44,175 nt of DNA, taken from Mesaphorura yosii (lineage: Eukaryota; Arthropoda; Collembola; Poduromorpha; Tullbergiidae). The position numbers and the translations under genes are program-made. The notes beneath the pieces are model-generated. The model did not search any database, had not been told where the DNA came from, and worked only from the letters and a program-made list of their open reading frames with translations. The stretch lies in contig WIXG01000518.1 of assembly GCA_009869945.1 (NCBI GenBank), positions 1-44,175 of the forward strand, given 5' to 3'. This document shows, in pieces, positions 12,140 to 24,127 of the stretch. Within the stretch, counting starts at the first letter, position 1; each line of letters begins with the position of its first letter.

Positions 12140-15100
12140 TTACACTTCCGTCTTTGGACACACTGCGGCCTTCACGCCGCGCAGAAAGGAATTTCTCACA
12201 TTTCTTACGTGGTTTATGAGTTTGCGGACGTCAAACGAGTATTTCCTTCCGACGACGGCATGTTTTTGGATGTCTTGCGACCGTGAACGCCTTCTGCCCA
12301 GCTTCGCTTTGTTGTTGGGCTGCCCCTGCCCGTGCGTGTGTGGTCGAAATCTACTCGAAGGCTTCGCGTTCACGTCGCACGCGCAACAACTCACGCCGTC
12401 ACAGGTGCCAACACGCGCTAAGTTTGAATTTGAGCTTGAGAGTCTTCCGTTTGCGACGCCGTTGCCGTTGGCGAGGAGGCCGAGCGCGTGGCTACCAGAA
12501 TGGTCGTCACAGCAGCAGTAAAAGCAGCAGGAGCAGCAATTATTCGACGTCGAACAGGAAGTCGGGAGGTTTCCCGTACTTCCAGCATAGCAGGCGCGGT
12601 CACGGCCGCGGCCGCCAAGTTTGGCACTCCGCGTCGGAGGAAGACGGCTATTTCCGTTGGCGATCGGGCAGGAGGCTGGGCACGGCGAAGGCGGCTCCCT
12701 CAGCGGAGGCGGCGGGTAATGCGACTGGGCGCGGTGAAGCCCGCCCCCGTTTCTCACGTGGTTGTAGCCGCTGCTGAGGTTCGTGCTGCTGCTACTCAGC
12801 TTCTTCTTGCAGCTCGCTAGATTCGTATTCGTCCGACTCTCCCGCGCGTTCGACCGGCCGCCGCCATTGGCAAAGTGTTGGCGTTGCGACGCTGTGAAGC
12901 CGGCCTTGCCCGCCGAGGGTAGCGCCGAGGGCATCTGGTCAGGCGGGATGAGAATCGTGCGTGTCGTCTCGACGCCGTTCGGCCAAACGACTGTCGCTGG
13001 AATGGCGACGGGAATGCCCGACACGGAAAGTCCTTTCGAGAGACGGCGACTGAGGTTCGTCGTACCCGTGTGCTTCGTCGTCGTCGTTCGTGTCATCATC
13101 ATTTTCTACGCACGCACAAGCGGGCACCGCGCCGCAATGAATTAAAGCCTCTGCACGGGCGCGGGCTTAGATCGTCTCATTTTCCGCAGCTCGCAATTCG
13201 CAATTCACAAACTCACACACGCACGCACTTGGCTTGAAATTCACAATGCACTTTTGCACTTTGCAGTTTGCAGGTGGGTCGTGTGACAGAAATTCGCAGT
13301 TGACCACAGCGCGCTCAGTGAACGACTGAATACCTTGAAATGCAAAAACCGCTTGCCTCGCTCTTGAATACGTCATGAAGACGGCAAACTCTTCGAACAC
13401 TCTGAGACGGTTGAGATGCGAGATTAAATTGGTACGTGCGAAAAGCGGTGCAGTGCACGGCGAAACGCTACGCGACGGGGATAAAAGGGAGCTTACAGCT
13501 ACAGCTTTGCGTGCGCTAATCAAAATCTGATCCGTGTTGCAGGAAAAAAGCAACAGATTTTCCTTGCCGCATCCTTCGCCTAGTTATAGTATTTTTGTTA
13601 TGATAGTAAAAACTGTTATTCCTTATTCATGTGATTATACGTATTTCTTGTTAATCGTGTACACAGTCCCATTATTACATTGCGGCTTTCATTGTTGCTG
13701 TTGTTGTCGCTGTTATTTGGCTCTGCTCGCTCGCTCAGCCTTTTGCCGTAATGACGAGGCTGTGTTGATACTTTTTCGAATCATGCCTACAGCCTGCAGC
13801 AATCTACTTTTACTTGACGGGATAAATATAAATGCACAAGATCATCGCATCTCGAGTCTGAGCGAACGGCGTCAAAAGGAGACCAGAATTCGCGATTTGC
13901 GAAATGTATGTCAATCTCAGTCAAACCAGCGCCAGCGAGCTCAAAAGGAAAGTACAGGCAGAAGGGAAACGATTTACGAGTCATATTGAGGAGCAGTGAA
14001 GCAAAGCGGTGAGAGCCGCTGTTGTACGGCTCTGATATAATTTACGCGCGTCAGGAATTAACGCCAGAGCAGAGATTAAGCAGAAGAAGAAAGAGAAACA
14101 AGAAGAAGAGCCTTAATTTAACTATTAACTCTTAACTTTCATTCATCCTCGTCGTCATTAATTGAGTCGGAGCATTTTGAATTACACGAACAAGACATGA
14201 CGCGACGGCTAACTATTCGAAATTTGTAATTGTGATTTTTAATTCGTTCGAGATCGCTCGTTGGCTCGTTCGATGAACAAACAAGATCGGATCGCGAAAT
14301 GCACTCGAATGAATTGCGTTTCGATTTAGCTTCGCTTCCTGGATTGATGCGTTAATTGGGGAACAAGTAAGTCATCGGAGGACAAAAGAACTGCAAAACT
14401 TTCGTTTCACGAACGACTTGTTGCTAATTTGGCATTTGACACGGCAAGAAATAGTTTTAATCCGTCATCTGCCTCGTGCCTGATTTTATCAATCATTTAA
14501 TTTCGAGTCATTCGGGAATCAACCACTGCGCTGCGCTGTCCGCCCATCACCAAAATTCAATTCTCAAGGTGTGAATTCGACAGTTGCCCAGATTTTGCGA
14601 AGTTTTTAAATGCAGGCACAAAAAATGCACTACAGAGGAATGCTTACTTGGCCGACATGGAAAGCAGACCGTCTTTTGTCCCGAGACTTCAAAACGCAGC
14701 CGAGTCGGATGATTGATCACAAATTATGAATGGCTGACACTCAATTTTAATTTCTGAATCCGCGTGGGAGCTTTGTCAGGAGATGACAACGCGAAATGAC
14801 GTAAGACGGACGGTATTTAAATAGAATTATGTCACGCTCTGAATTGCGCTCTTTGTTTATGTTTTGCCCCCACTCGACTGACATGACATTGTCGCGCACA
14901 CACTTGTAACCTTGACAGTGACTCTTCAGGGGACGAAACGAATTGGCGCGTACTAAATTGCTATGAAAAAATAGCTGGCGGTGCTTACCTCTTCCTCGAT
15001 GATGGCGCCCCCATCGTGTTCCCAGTGCTTCTGCTCGCTCGCGTCGATCGAATCCTGCGAGAATTTACGGGAGTCTTTTCTGGGGAAGAGCAGCACGTCT

Positions 15101-15558
15101 CCGGGCGTTGAGCCCCGGCGGCTCCAGTCGGTCTGCAGGTGGTGGGGCAGGTGGCCAGGGTGCGCGTGCCCGTGTCCGTTTCCGCCCGCCTGAGCCGTCG
15201 GCGACGGTGACGGAGATGGCGAGCCGCCCTTTCGCCAGGGCATGTTGCCCGTCGATCCTCGCCGTTCGGCGGCCAGCCCCGCCGTGGGAACATGCAGCTG
15301 ACAGTTTCTGCTCCCGTTCTGAGCGAGGCCGATGCTTCCAGGGCCCGGAGAGCCCTCGCGGTGCTGCATTGTATGTGCGTGGGCGGCGCTCCCCGCCCCG
15401 CCCCCCGAGCCCGTGTGCGCGTGGGTGTACTGCGTGTTGGGGCCCAGCTGAAACGTCTTCCCGCCGCCGCCCGGCGTCCCCGAGTCGCTTCCCCTCCGCT
15501 GCTGGCTCAGCTTGACGTTCTTGAAAAGCTGCGAAATGCGCTCGACCTCCGTCGACAT
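12140..15558 (-). CDS. Low-complexity RRxS-rich protein, unrecognised
   Basis: Exon 14989-15558 (190 codons, ATG at 15558) begins MSTEVERISQLFKNVKL and carries several RRGS motifs (basophilic kinase-type sites), Gly/Pro/His-rich runs and a KDSRKFSQDS stretch. It ends in acidic IIEEE at a GTAAGC donor. The next exon begins after TGCGTAG at 13105 in the same phase. It encodes a Ser/Asn/Arg-rich region with GIPVAIPATVVWPNG, a Cys cluster (NNCCSCCFYCCC) and KYSFDVRKLINH. It either runs to a stop at 12140-12142 (about 511 aa) or splices out at GTAAGA after 12209 (phase 0, 489 aa). The second choice is phase-compatible with the WDR47-type exon at 9309. No domain is recognised, and linkage to WDR47 is inference. 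Confidence 0.5.
13106..14988. other. Intron between the two low-complexity exons
   Basis: Bounded by GTAAGC at the 14988 side and TGCGTAG at the 13106 side on the minus strand. No coding sequence is supported inside it. Confidence 0.45.
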
Positions 15559-17852
15559 TTTGCAAAGTGTCGTCTGCTCAGGAAATTCAAATTTCCCACA
15601 CAAATATTTTGTGTGACGAAAACAGTTGGAAAAATTTCCTTTTCGCTGTTCCAAACACAAACAAACGTAAAAATTTAACACAAGAAAGTCTACATGTGTT
15701 GCTCGTTCAGTCGACTCACTCTCACTGACGGCGTTCGCGCAACAGTGATGCAACATTAAAGTTAAGCTCCGTGAAATATGATTACGAACACGATTATGTA
15801 TGAGCACGACCATGGTCATCGTCGCGTATGTACGGCGTATGTATTCATGCGTGTGTACAAAATACGAGTACGTACAAGCAATCAGCAAATCAAGCAGCAC
15901 GGACGGACGGCCGATGTATATGCGAAAGGAATTTTCATCTTACGCTTACGTGTAGGCTGTTTAAATGTAGATGCAAATGTGAATATCAAAGTAGTACAGA
16001 CAAGAGTGTGCACAACCAATTTAGCAAACTGAAACCATTCAAGCGAGTGACAAGAAGTTGAAGTTGATCCTGTTGATGAGATGACCATATATGACCGGGC
16101 AGCAGCAATTTATAGCCGCCGGATTGTTCCCTGCCTGCCTGCCTTTTATTACCATCGGAGTATCATTACGAGCCACATGTCGCCATTTTGTGGCGCACAA
16201 TCCGAATAATCGCGCCTGCCTTGCTTGGATTACACGGACCGAATTCTTTGAGGCACAAAATTCCAGGCGTCTCACACTCTAAATCTATGCAGGGGCTCGC
16301 ACAGCTCATTTTTCAAGTTTTCAGAGCCTTGAAAGCCAGCCCACGCTAATCTTGAACGCGTCGCGTGATACGCGAACTTTTGTAAACAGTAAACAGTGAG
16401 CACTCAATTTTATTACGCATCTTATTGCTTATTAATATAGCGTTGATGCAGCAGCAGGAATGACCTTCCACTGGACCAATTTCGTCCTGGATTACTCACA
16501 TAAATAGCAACATCAACAAAGTAAAGAACAATTAAAGTCTGTCAGCAATTAATCAATCAATCAATTCCCACCCTTCCTGCTCGCCAGCTCCCAAATTTGA
16601 AGATCGCGATCTGAGGCATGCATTTTTAATTTTTTTCAAGTGTCTATCTTGACTTGAAGTGTAAACGGAGCCAAAATCTGCATTTGACTTTGGCATTTGG
16701 CACTTTGCTGTTGATCAAATCAATTATCGCCATGCCATCGCGTACGAAGTACAGAAACTCACTGCACTGCTTTGGGTTTTGGGCTTTGAACTGCGAATTG
16801 TGATTTGCGAAATGGGAGCGTGAATCACCGACTCGACGAGAGGTTAAAGCGCCTTTGTTGCCTGTTCCTACGCATTTTGGTCTCTATTGTTTTAATTAGA
16901 AAAAATCACAGTTAACGTGGCTTGCGGTTCGTGGATTCCGCTGTCTGCTGCCTGCTGGCTGCGTGGGTTCGACAAAGTATTCGTTCGACGAAAAAAGCAT
17001 TGAAACCAAGCAAATACTTAAATACGGCATTGGCATTCCGGCGAGGCCATTTAGCTTGGATCCTTCAAAGTTATTGAACTGCGTCGCAAAATGACATTTT
17101 TCGCTTCGTTCACGCCATTTGCCATTTTGAGCAGATTTACGGAGGTCGATCTTGTTTATGAGTTTGCGAGATGCGCAACGCGTAAATTTGTCGTTTGTTT
17201 ATTCCGTGCGCAAGCAGACGAAGACGAATCGTCCGCTTGGTAGCCGTATTTGGGCATGTCTTGGGAATTTGCAAACCATTTTGGACGAACAACGGCGACA
17301 CGACACGACATTGGCATTGGCATGACGAAATGAGGATCGAAATTATTAATAAACCTCAGATCTCATGGACAAGCTTGTAAACAATGACATAATGCTCCAT
17401 TTGCAACCTGCGCAGTCGTCACGCCTGTGTGGATCCATATGTAATTATTTATTAAATTATATATAAATTATTTATTTTTACTATTATTTCGGACTTATAT
17501 TTCTCATAAAGTTGGAGACCTTATATAAATACTTTATTTAGTATTCACTTTTATGATTTAGTGAAGAGATAATGATTTTTACGCGTACGACACCAGGATG
17601 TATAAATTCTTAAAGATACATAGGCTAGCACAGGGAATTAAAATATTTAAGCACAATATTATAAAATAAGCGTAAGCGGAGTAGAGCCGAAAATGAAATG
17701 ACCGTGAATGAATAAGCGTATTGTATTTTTATGACACATAATATTCATTATGTGCTTTGTGCTAATTCCACACGAGATGAACAGAACAGTAAAACACTAT
17801 TAAACGATTGAGAAGTCTCCTGTCTACGCCTTCTCGCCAGAAGCCTACTGGC
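15559..17852. other. Intergenic stretch without supported genes
   Basis: AT-rich DNA with short simple repeats (for example a TGCC tetramer run near 16125-16145 and an AATC run near 16550-16566). Open frames here are short and show no family resemblance. It becomes strongly AT-rich from about 17440 onward. Confidence 0.4.
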
Positions 17853-19148
17853 TTACGCACGAACTCGTTCCAATGCCTGGGTGACTTGCGCTAGAATGCT
17901 CAAAATTATATCGGTGTTCTCCAGCGCCAGCTTGAACTGTGAAACCAGCAATTGAACAATTACAATTTCCACCTTTCACGGGGTACCAGCGGTATCGTTT
18001 TAAGAAACCTTGGTTACGTACTCGACCGTCTGACGTTAGAACAAAGGAATTTGATGAAATCTTAAAAACCGCAGCTTTGGCAAAGTTAATCTTGTTCGTA
18101 GTCATCAGCTCTTTCCTGATATCACTCCAAATCATATGGGTAGCTTCACCTATCGAGTTTGGATCGTTAAGGTATCTGTAAATGACAAATAAAAGGTACA
18201 ATCGCTTGTCCATCTCTTTTAAACTTAAGTCGTTCTTAAGAAGCTAAGTCTACCTTTTCCATTTACGGATGAATGGGGTAAATACGACTATTGTTTCTAA
18301 TTTTGCCCCAAATGAGTTGTATCCTAGCATATCAGCATGTGTGATTCGTAGTTTATTGTTTCGTTGGGCTGTCCGAATTGATTCTAAAATCCAGGCTGCA
18401 GCCACACTCTTGATGACACTTTGCGAGAGGTCCGTGGCTTTGAAGTTGCAAGAGAACAGAGACTCCAGTGCCGGTTCAAGAATCTTCCAGTATTTGCTTC
18501 TTCCATTGTAGATAAATGATGGAAGATTTTTAAAGTTCTTCCTTTGACTGAAATGCTTAACACTGGTTTTTGAAGAACCATACCCAAAAAGCATGGCCAT
18601 AAAGCAAGCAGTCCTGCAATTAGAGAATGCTGAATAAAGTTTTAACACATTTTGCATAAAGTAAAGTAGTTTTCAAGTTCTCACCTCGTTTCTCTCTGAC
18701 TGCCTTGCTGTTCAAAAATTTCAATAAACATGAATTCACCCTCGGATTCATCAGGATTCAGGGGAAGGAAGAAGCATCTGGTTATGAACATTTTGCCACC
18801 GGTAGTATCAATTTGATCAGCATGGTGAGCCAGGGCTGAATCAAGTGTCTTCTCATACTTCTTCAGAGACGGAACATCATTTTTGATATTGCAAAGTGGT
18901 GCCACTTTGCAAATCTGACAGGTACCAGAAATTATCACTAATAAAAATATAAAGGAAGTAAGATTATACGTACTGTTATCTAATACAAGAATCGTGACAG
19001 TGACAAATTGACAAACGGAAACAGTGCACTTGCTTTTAATTTTCCTCACAGCCAGAGGTTCGACATCATCGTCACTCTCCTCCTCTTCCTCGTCTTTGTC
19101 CGGTGACACAGCCGTTGCCTCCATCGCCGGGCTTTCACAGCTTGACAT
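17853..19148 (-). CDS. Uncharacterised multi-exon protein, about 341 aa
   Basis: Start ATG is at 19148. Exons are 18974-19148, 18685-18937, 18254-18613, 18022-18175 and 17853-17936, in phase throughout. The N-terminus is acidic (KDEEEEESDDDVEPL), followed by a cysteine-bearing part (TCQICKVAPLC), a central helical-looking region (KYWKILEPALESLFSC, SVIKSVAAAWILESIR) and a final helix FKLALENTDIILSILAQVTQ. The first intron would be only 36 nt and is a multiple of three, so read-through would give a 353-aa form. The last intron is supported by a GTACGT donor and because the spliced ending looks far more protein-like than the unspliced frame. I do not recognise the family. The exons are visibly more AT-rich than those of neighbouring genes. 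Confidence 0.6.
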
Positions 19149-19430
19149 TTTTATGGTCCAATTTCCGATTTTCTTTTGGAACTTCTATTCTAAATCTTCT
19201 AATTCTAATTCTAATCTACATCAATTTGATACTCTTGTCATTTGAAATTATGAAATCACCACCAAGCAAGGGTACAGCCAGTAGGGTCATCTTTCTACGC
19301 ACTATGAAATGAATTCATTCTTCTCTGGATTAAAAAACTCCAAATAAGGCAGCGCGCCTGTGACGCAAGCAACACCAAGCCAAGTTGATCTTCTACGAGT
19401 TTCTGCATTGTTTCATACGATAAATATGCA

Positions 19431-19436
19431 TTTATT
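19431..19436 (-). terminator. Poly(A) signal of WDR46
   Basis: TTTATT on the + strand, AATAAA on the minus strand, about 50 bp after the WDR46 stop codon. Confidence 0.6.
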
Positions 19437-19482
19437 ATAAAGTTCTGTCATTTTTTAAATACAAAAATTAAATATACTGACT

Positions 19483-21839
19483 CTACTTTGTTTTTTTCAA
19501 GTTTTTGGTCGGCAAAAAGCGGTCTAGCGGTTCCGCGTATTTTGGCGGAGGTTTCTTGATGTTTCGTTTCTTCGTCTTATTCGCCTGATCTTCTCGAATC
19601 TTCCTCAGCTTTTGGTCGAGGAGCTGCTCCTTGATTTTGGGGATTTTGGCGCTCTTCCTTCGCTTCCTGTGCGCGATTTCAATGTCAGACTTTTTGTAGT
19701 GCGGAGGCTTCTGCTCCAAGCCGGTCACGAGCGTCTCCACGTCCACCTCGCCCAGCAAATTGTTGTCGAGCGTGATGAGCTCAGGCTGAATCTGCATTTG
19801 AATAGCGGAGGTGAGAAAAATAAAATAGAAAATGGATGCGTCAGAATTCATCAGCAAATAATAAATTAATTTAATTAAACAATTTAGTTTTGGTACCTTC
19901 TCAAGCAGAGACTTGACTTCCGCTTCTCGTCGCTGCGCTTTAGTTTGATACGGATTCCTTTCCAGGGCATCAAAGTTGGGTTCGCCGGCACCTGAAATTC
20001 AGCACGAATTTAATATCAGTATCTGCCTTAATTCTTTGCATTTCTGCGAGATATCCTTGCTCATTTACCTGGAACAACGATGGATTCGAACCCACGCGAC
20101 GTTCCCACGCCAAGCACATCCTCAAACGGACAAAAGCGGAGTGACGCAATTTTTCCCGAACTGACGTGCTTCAAGTATGGCTTTTGGCGATGAGCAATTT
20201 CGGAAAATACCTGAAATAAATCGCAGCGCATTAATTTTGATACCGTTTTTCTTTAGACCGGCTCTCTCGTCTTGTCGGCTTACAAGGGTTTGATCGAAGA
20301 GCCCGCATGCCAGGAGCCCTCTCTGACTGAACGCAGCCTGCGTGACAACCCCAAACTTGACGGACGTCAGCGGAGTGAACGAGTTTCTTAGGTCCCAAAG
20401 CCTCAGCGTCCCGTCGTAGCCTCCGGTCGCCATCAGCCTGGATAAATAAATAAACACAAATCCAGATCAGTTTGTTAGAAATTTAGAAACCATTAAATTA
20501 TTGTATTGCGCTTACTTGCCGACGGAGTCAATCGCCAAAGACGAAATGGGGGCTCCGTGACACAAAATGCTGGCCACGGGTTTCTTTACCGTTGGCGTCC
20601 ATAGCGTGACGGTTCCGTTCGTGTGGGCGCAGTGGACGACGGCGTTTGCGGGGTTCGATGTGAGCAGAGAAATCGGCCCGTGCCTCGCACCGAACTGAGC
20701 CACGATTTTGCCGATGGAGACGTCAACCCAACTCAGAAAACCTTGAAAAGTTGGGGCCAAAATGAAATTAAATATTGATATTAAAATTTTTTAAACGAAC
20801 ATTTTAATTTTATGATAAAGGAATTTAGTTATTTAAGGTGAGGAGGATCGAGGATACCTGAGTCGTGTCCGCCAACGAGTAGGAAGTGGTAGGGTAGGAA
20901 ATCCAACGCCAGCACGTTGTCCATTTTCTTGAGGCAATGAATTTCAATGCCCTGGGAGTCGTACACGTACGTCCACTGATTTTGGGCCACGGCAAAAAGA
21001 AGTTCGTTGTGAAGCCACCTACAGGAAGGAAAAATATTTAGATTTAAAGTATAAAAATATTTAATGCATATTTAAATTCTAGATTCATACTTGACATCAC
21101 GGACTCGCTCCATGACGTTGAATTCGCAGTGCAGCTTCTTTGTGATCCAGTCAAAGGTCGCGACGTGCCCGCCCTCTCCGCCAATGAGCAGATGTCTTCC
21201 ATTCAGAGTGTAGTCGATCTTGTAGGGAGCAAACTGGTCGAGAGTAAGGTTGAAAATCTTCGCGGCCGAAGCGAGGTCGACGTTCTGGGAAATGTCCAGC
21301 TGCTTCAGCTGCAGGGTGTGTTCGTCCCGGTCGACTTCAATACCTCCAGGCTCTTCCAGCAGCAGAATCTCGGCTCGGGCAGCGAGTTCCAGTCCGAGTT
21401 TGATCTTCTCGTCTTTCCTCTGCAGCTTTTCTTGGTGAATATTCGTTCGAATCACCTTCACACGACTTTTCGAAGCATCGGCCTCGCTGGAGCCCGTGCC
21501 AGGCTTATCAGTTGAATCTGCCTGTGACTGTGCCTCTTTCTTGTCGGAGGGGGGCAGGTTCAGTCCGGTCCCTCGCGAGTACTTGGCCAGCACCTCTTTC
21601 GGAACGGTTGGTTTGTCCGGGTGGGGATCGGGGCCGAGTTCCTTCTTCCGTTTGCTCTTCTTCCACTTCTTCTTTTGCTTCCCGAATGGACTCGCAAAAT
21701 TTGTCTTTGCATTAATCGTCTTCAGCGAGGGTTTCACGACGGCCGTGCCTGTGCTGCCGGGCTCCTTCGATTTTAACTGTTTCCTCGTGCCACTGTCTTC
21801 CGGTTCTTCCGATGTGAAATACCGCACGTTCTTCCCCAT
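19483..21839 (-). CDS. WDR46: WDR46 / UTP7, small-subunit processome protein
   Basis: Seven exons, 21091-21839, 20858-21018, 20516-20741, 20284-20437, 20069-20210, 19897-19991 and 19483-19791, give exactly 612 codons including the stop (611 aa, like the human protein). Residues 1-130 are Lys-rich and disordered with a basic cluster ([12 protein letters not shown]). WD40 repeats follow ([54 protein letters not shown]). The BING4 C-terminal domain comes next, with [35 protein letters not shown] and [15 protein letters not shown]. The tail is Lys-rich. By family knowledge it is a nucleolar U3-associated factor needed for 18S rRNA maturation. It lies head to tail upstream of the unrecognised gene at 17853-19148. 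Confidence 0.95.
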
Positions 21840-23420
21840 TTTGACTAAGAAAATCTGGAGACGGGAATGCTCAACACGTCAGTAGGAGTCTTTGCTTTCG
21901 AACTTTGTACGATTTGGATTGCCGGATTTGTTCTGATTAATATTACGTTGCTACTCAAAATTGTCAATAAAATCGACAAATTAGCTCGATTTCAGCTTTT
22001 CAATGCACTGCACGTGCTAACCGAGCTGCGATGCTTTCAAATGCTTTCAACGTGACAGAGAATCCCGCAAGTAAGTCAAGCATGGGCAGAGAGCTTTGAG
22101 GCCAGACAGCAAGCACTCGAATACTGCATCCTTCCAGTATGTACGAAGCCAAAGCCAACAAAAAGCAAGCATGGTGGTGGTTAAACGGTCTGTGGGCATT
22201 GAGGAGTCGGACAATACGACTGATTGCAGGTCGCGAGTTCACGAGTCACAAGGAATCTTTTAATTCGCTGTGCTGATTGTAGTTTCTTTAATTGCATTTT
22301 ATATTATTCTGGTCTTTAAAACTTTAGCATCTGGCTCAGTTGTCAGTTATCTCGTGGTTTACTCGTTGAAAGCTAACGACGGTTGTTTGTTACAGGGAAA
22401 TTTAGTCGGTAAGCTAAATTGTAATCAGCTAAAGAGACAAACAGTCAGCTAATTCGGATCGCATCGGTTCTTGTCAACAAAGCGAAAATTTCTCAAATGT
22501 CTAAATGTTCCGCCAATTAATTGCTTAAATTTAAGCAATGGATTTCAAACTTGCAGTCTATGAAATTATTTGTCATTTTCTTTCTGTTATCTTAAGCATT
22601 TTTAGATATCTTGTATTTTCGATACTATTTTTCTGTTATCATTTTTTGGTTTTCTGATGGTTCTCACCTTGATTTGTTAATCAGCAGCTAATTGGTTTGA
22701 AGCATTAATTCACGATTTCATGGCGGAGAGGGCGTGATTTCACCTGGTATTTATTGGGGTGCGTGCCTCTGAATTGCCCGAATTGGACCCGGCGTTCTTT
22801 CCAGATGCTGCTGTCCAGCTGCGGTTCCAGAGCAGCGTGCATAATTCGGTAACTAGACCAGCTGGAGGTTTATCCCGTGCAGCCAACGCAGCTTTCTTAA
22901 TTCTGCTTTCTGCGGCTGAGTAAACTTGAAGATGAAGATCCGAAGACGGGAACATCCGAATTTTGTCTATAAATAGATACAGATTTCCTACCCTTTCTTC
23001 CGTGGTCCGTCGTCTTCTCCAGTCTGCGATGCGAGTGACGCGCCTGGAGTTATTTTTGTCTCCACCCTCACATTTTAACTACGAGAAAGCGTCAACTTCT
23101 TCCAGGACTCTTTGCTCTTACTCGCATTGCACCAGGAATAATAATGCATTCGATCATTGAGACCAAAAGTGCGTGTGCGTACATTCTGAGTCACAGCCTC
23201 TCTCGTTTATCAGTTTGGTTCTCAGGTTCAAGGCTGGCAGGCGGCAGGCAGTGTGCGTGGAGTCCAGCAGTCAGCAGCTCAGTTTGTTGTTTACTTTGGT
23301 TGGTCAGCCTAATTTCTCATTCAATGGGCCAAGACTGTTGGCCTTGTTAACCTCGTTCCAAGTCCGCAGTTTCCGTTTTAGAGTGCTGACATCGCGACTG
23401 ACTGCATCGGCCAAGAAGCC
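21840..23420. other. Intergenic between WDR46 and the C-type lectin
   Basis: Should hold the divergent promoters of the two genes. A TATAAATA box is seen at 22968-22975. A 71-codon minus-strand frame (22740-22955) ends near a CAG/GTGAAA donor-like site, but it has no family resemblance and I do not call it a gene. Confidence 0.35.
22968..22975 (+). promoter_or_regulatory. TATA box candidate
   Basis: TATAAATA within CTATAAATAG, about 450 bp upstream of the lectin ATG on the same strand. An upstream untranslated exon would be needed if this is its promoter. No clear initiator is seen 30 bp downstream. Confidence 0.2.
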
Positions 23421-24127
23421 ATGATGCTCCTGATTAAGCTGTTTATCAGTCTCGGATTCGTCCTGGCACTCATTGACGAGGTCGCAGGTGACGGATCGCA
23501 CCGAAATCAGTGACATTTTGACCAAGTTTAATTATTTAGGGCATTTTTTCCTTTGTTTTTGTTGCAGGTCGCTACAAATGCACGTCGCAGGGGTTCCTCC
23601 GCCTCGGGAACAGCTGCTACTTGTTCAGCAGCGAGGCGACGACGTGGCAGGAGGCGCACTTCCGTTGTCGAGACCACGACGCGCAGCTGGCCGTTCTGGC
23701 CACGCAGTACGAGGATAACACCGTCCGGAGCTACCTCGAGCGGCCAGAATTCGCCCAGCTCGGCCGGTGGATCGGTGGCATGTTTGTGCAGGACCGCTGG
23801 GTTTGGGCGGCCCAGGGTACCGAGATTGAGAGCCCGACATCGTTTGCGTCCGAGGAAGGCCCGCACATTGCGGGTGGCGACGAAGAGTGGAACTGCCTCT
23901 TCATGGATCCGGGAAGCAGGTTCAAATGGTCAAACGAAAACTGTGTCAGTCAGCTGCATTACATTTGCGAGGCGCCGCTGACTAAAAGCAGCGGAAGCGA
24001 CGGCGGCAACAATGGAAATGCGACGGGAAATGGCAATGGCGATGGTAACGGCGCCGTTCCGAGCTCCAGCAGCTCCACAGCATCATCTGGCGGCCCGAGT
24101 TCGACGACTGGAGCTGCAGCAACATAA
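23421..24127 (+). CDS. Secreted C-type lectin domain protein
   Basis: Two exons, 23421-23487 and 23568-24127, give 208 aa. Exon 1 is a signal peptide (MMLLIKLFISLGFVLALI, cleavage probably near AG). One long-form CTLD follows with six cysteines: YKC, NSCYLF, FRCR, WNCLF, ENC and YICE. The core WIGG motif and TWQEAHFRC are present. The calcium/sugar signature EPN or QPD is absent from the long loop, and the usual WND reads WSN, so calcium-dependent sugar binding is doubtful. After the domain comes a low-complexity Gly/Asn/Ser/Thr tail of about 45 residues (GNGNGDGNG, SSSSSTASSGG), probably O-glycosylated. The pattern FLRLGNSCY...WIGG resembles a conserved group of arthropod soluble CTLDs (from memory). 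The exact ligand is unknown. Confidence 0.9.

Noticed and set aside
12283..12777. Long + strand ORFs opposite the low-complexity exon
   Set aside because: They are Arg/Ala-rich mirror frames of the GC-rich minus-strand exon, which has matching splice signals.
17856..18021. Unspliced ending of the unknown gene (reading through GTACGT)
   Set aside because: The read-through frame looks non-protein-like, while splicing at GTACGT...TTTCACAG yields a clean amphipathic helix followed by a stop.
20080..20100. GGTTCGAATCC-like tRNA B-box on the minus strand
   Set aside because: It falls inside a WDR46 exon and encodes the conserved RGFES of the BING4 C-terminal domain. No cloverleaf can be formed around it.
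22740..22955. 71-codon minus-strand ORF with a donor-like CAG/GTGAAA near its end
   Set aside because: It has a real ATG but no family resemblance, no partner exon found, and a length expected by chance.
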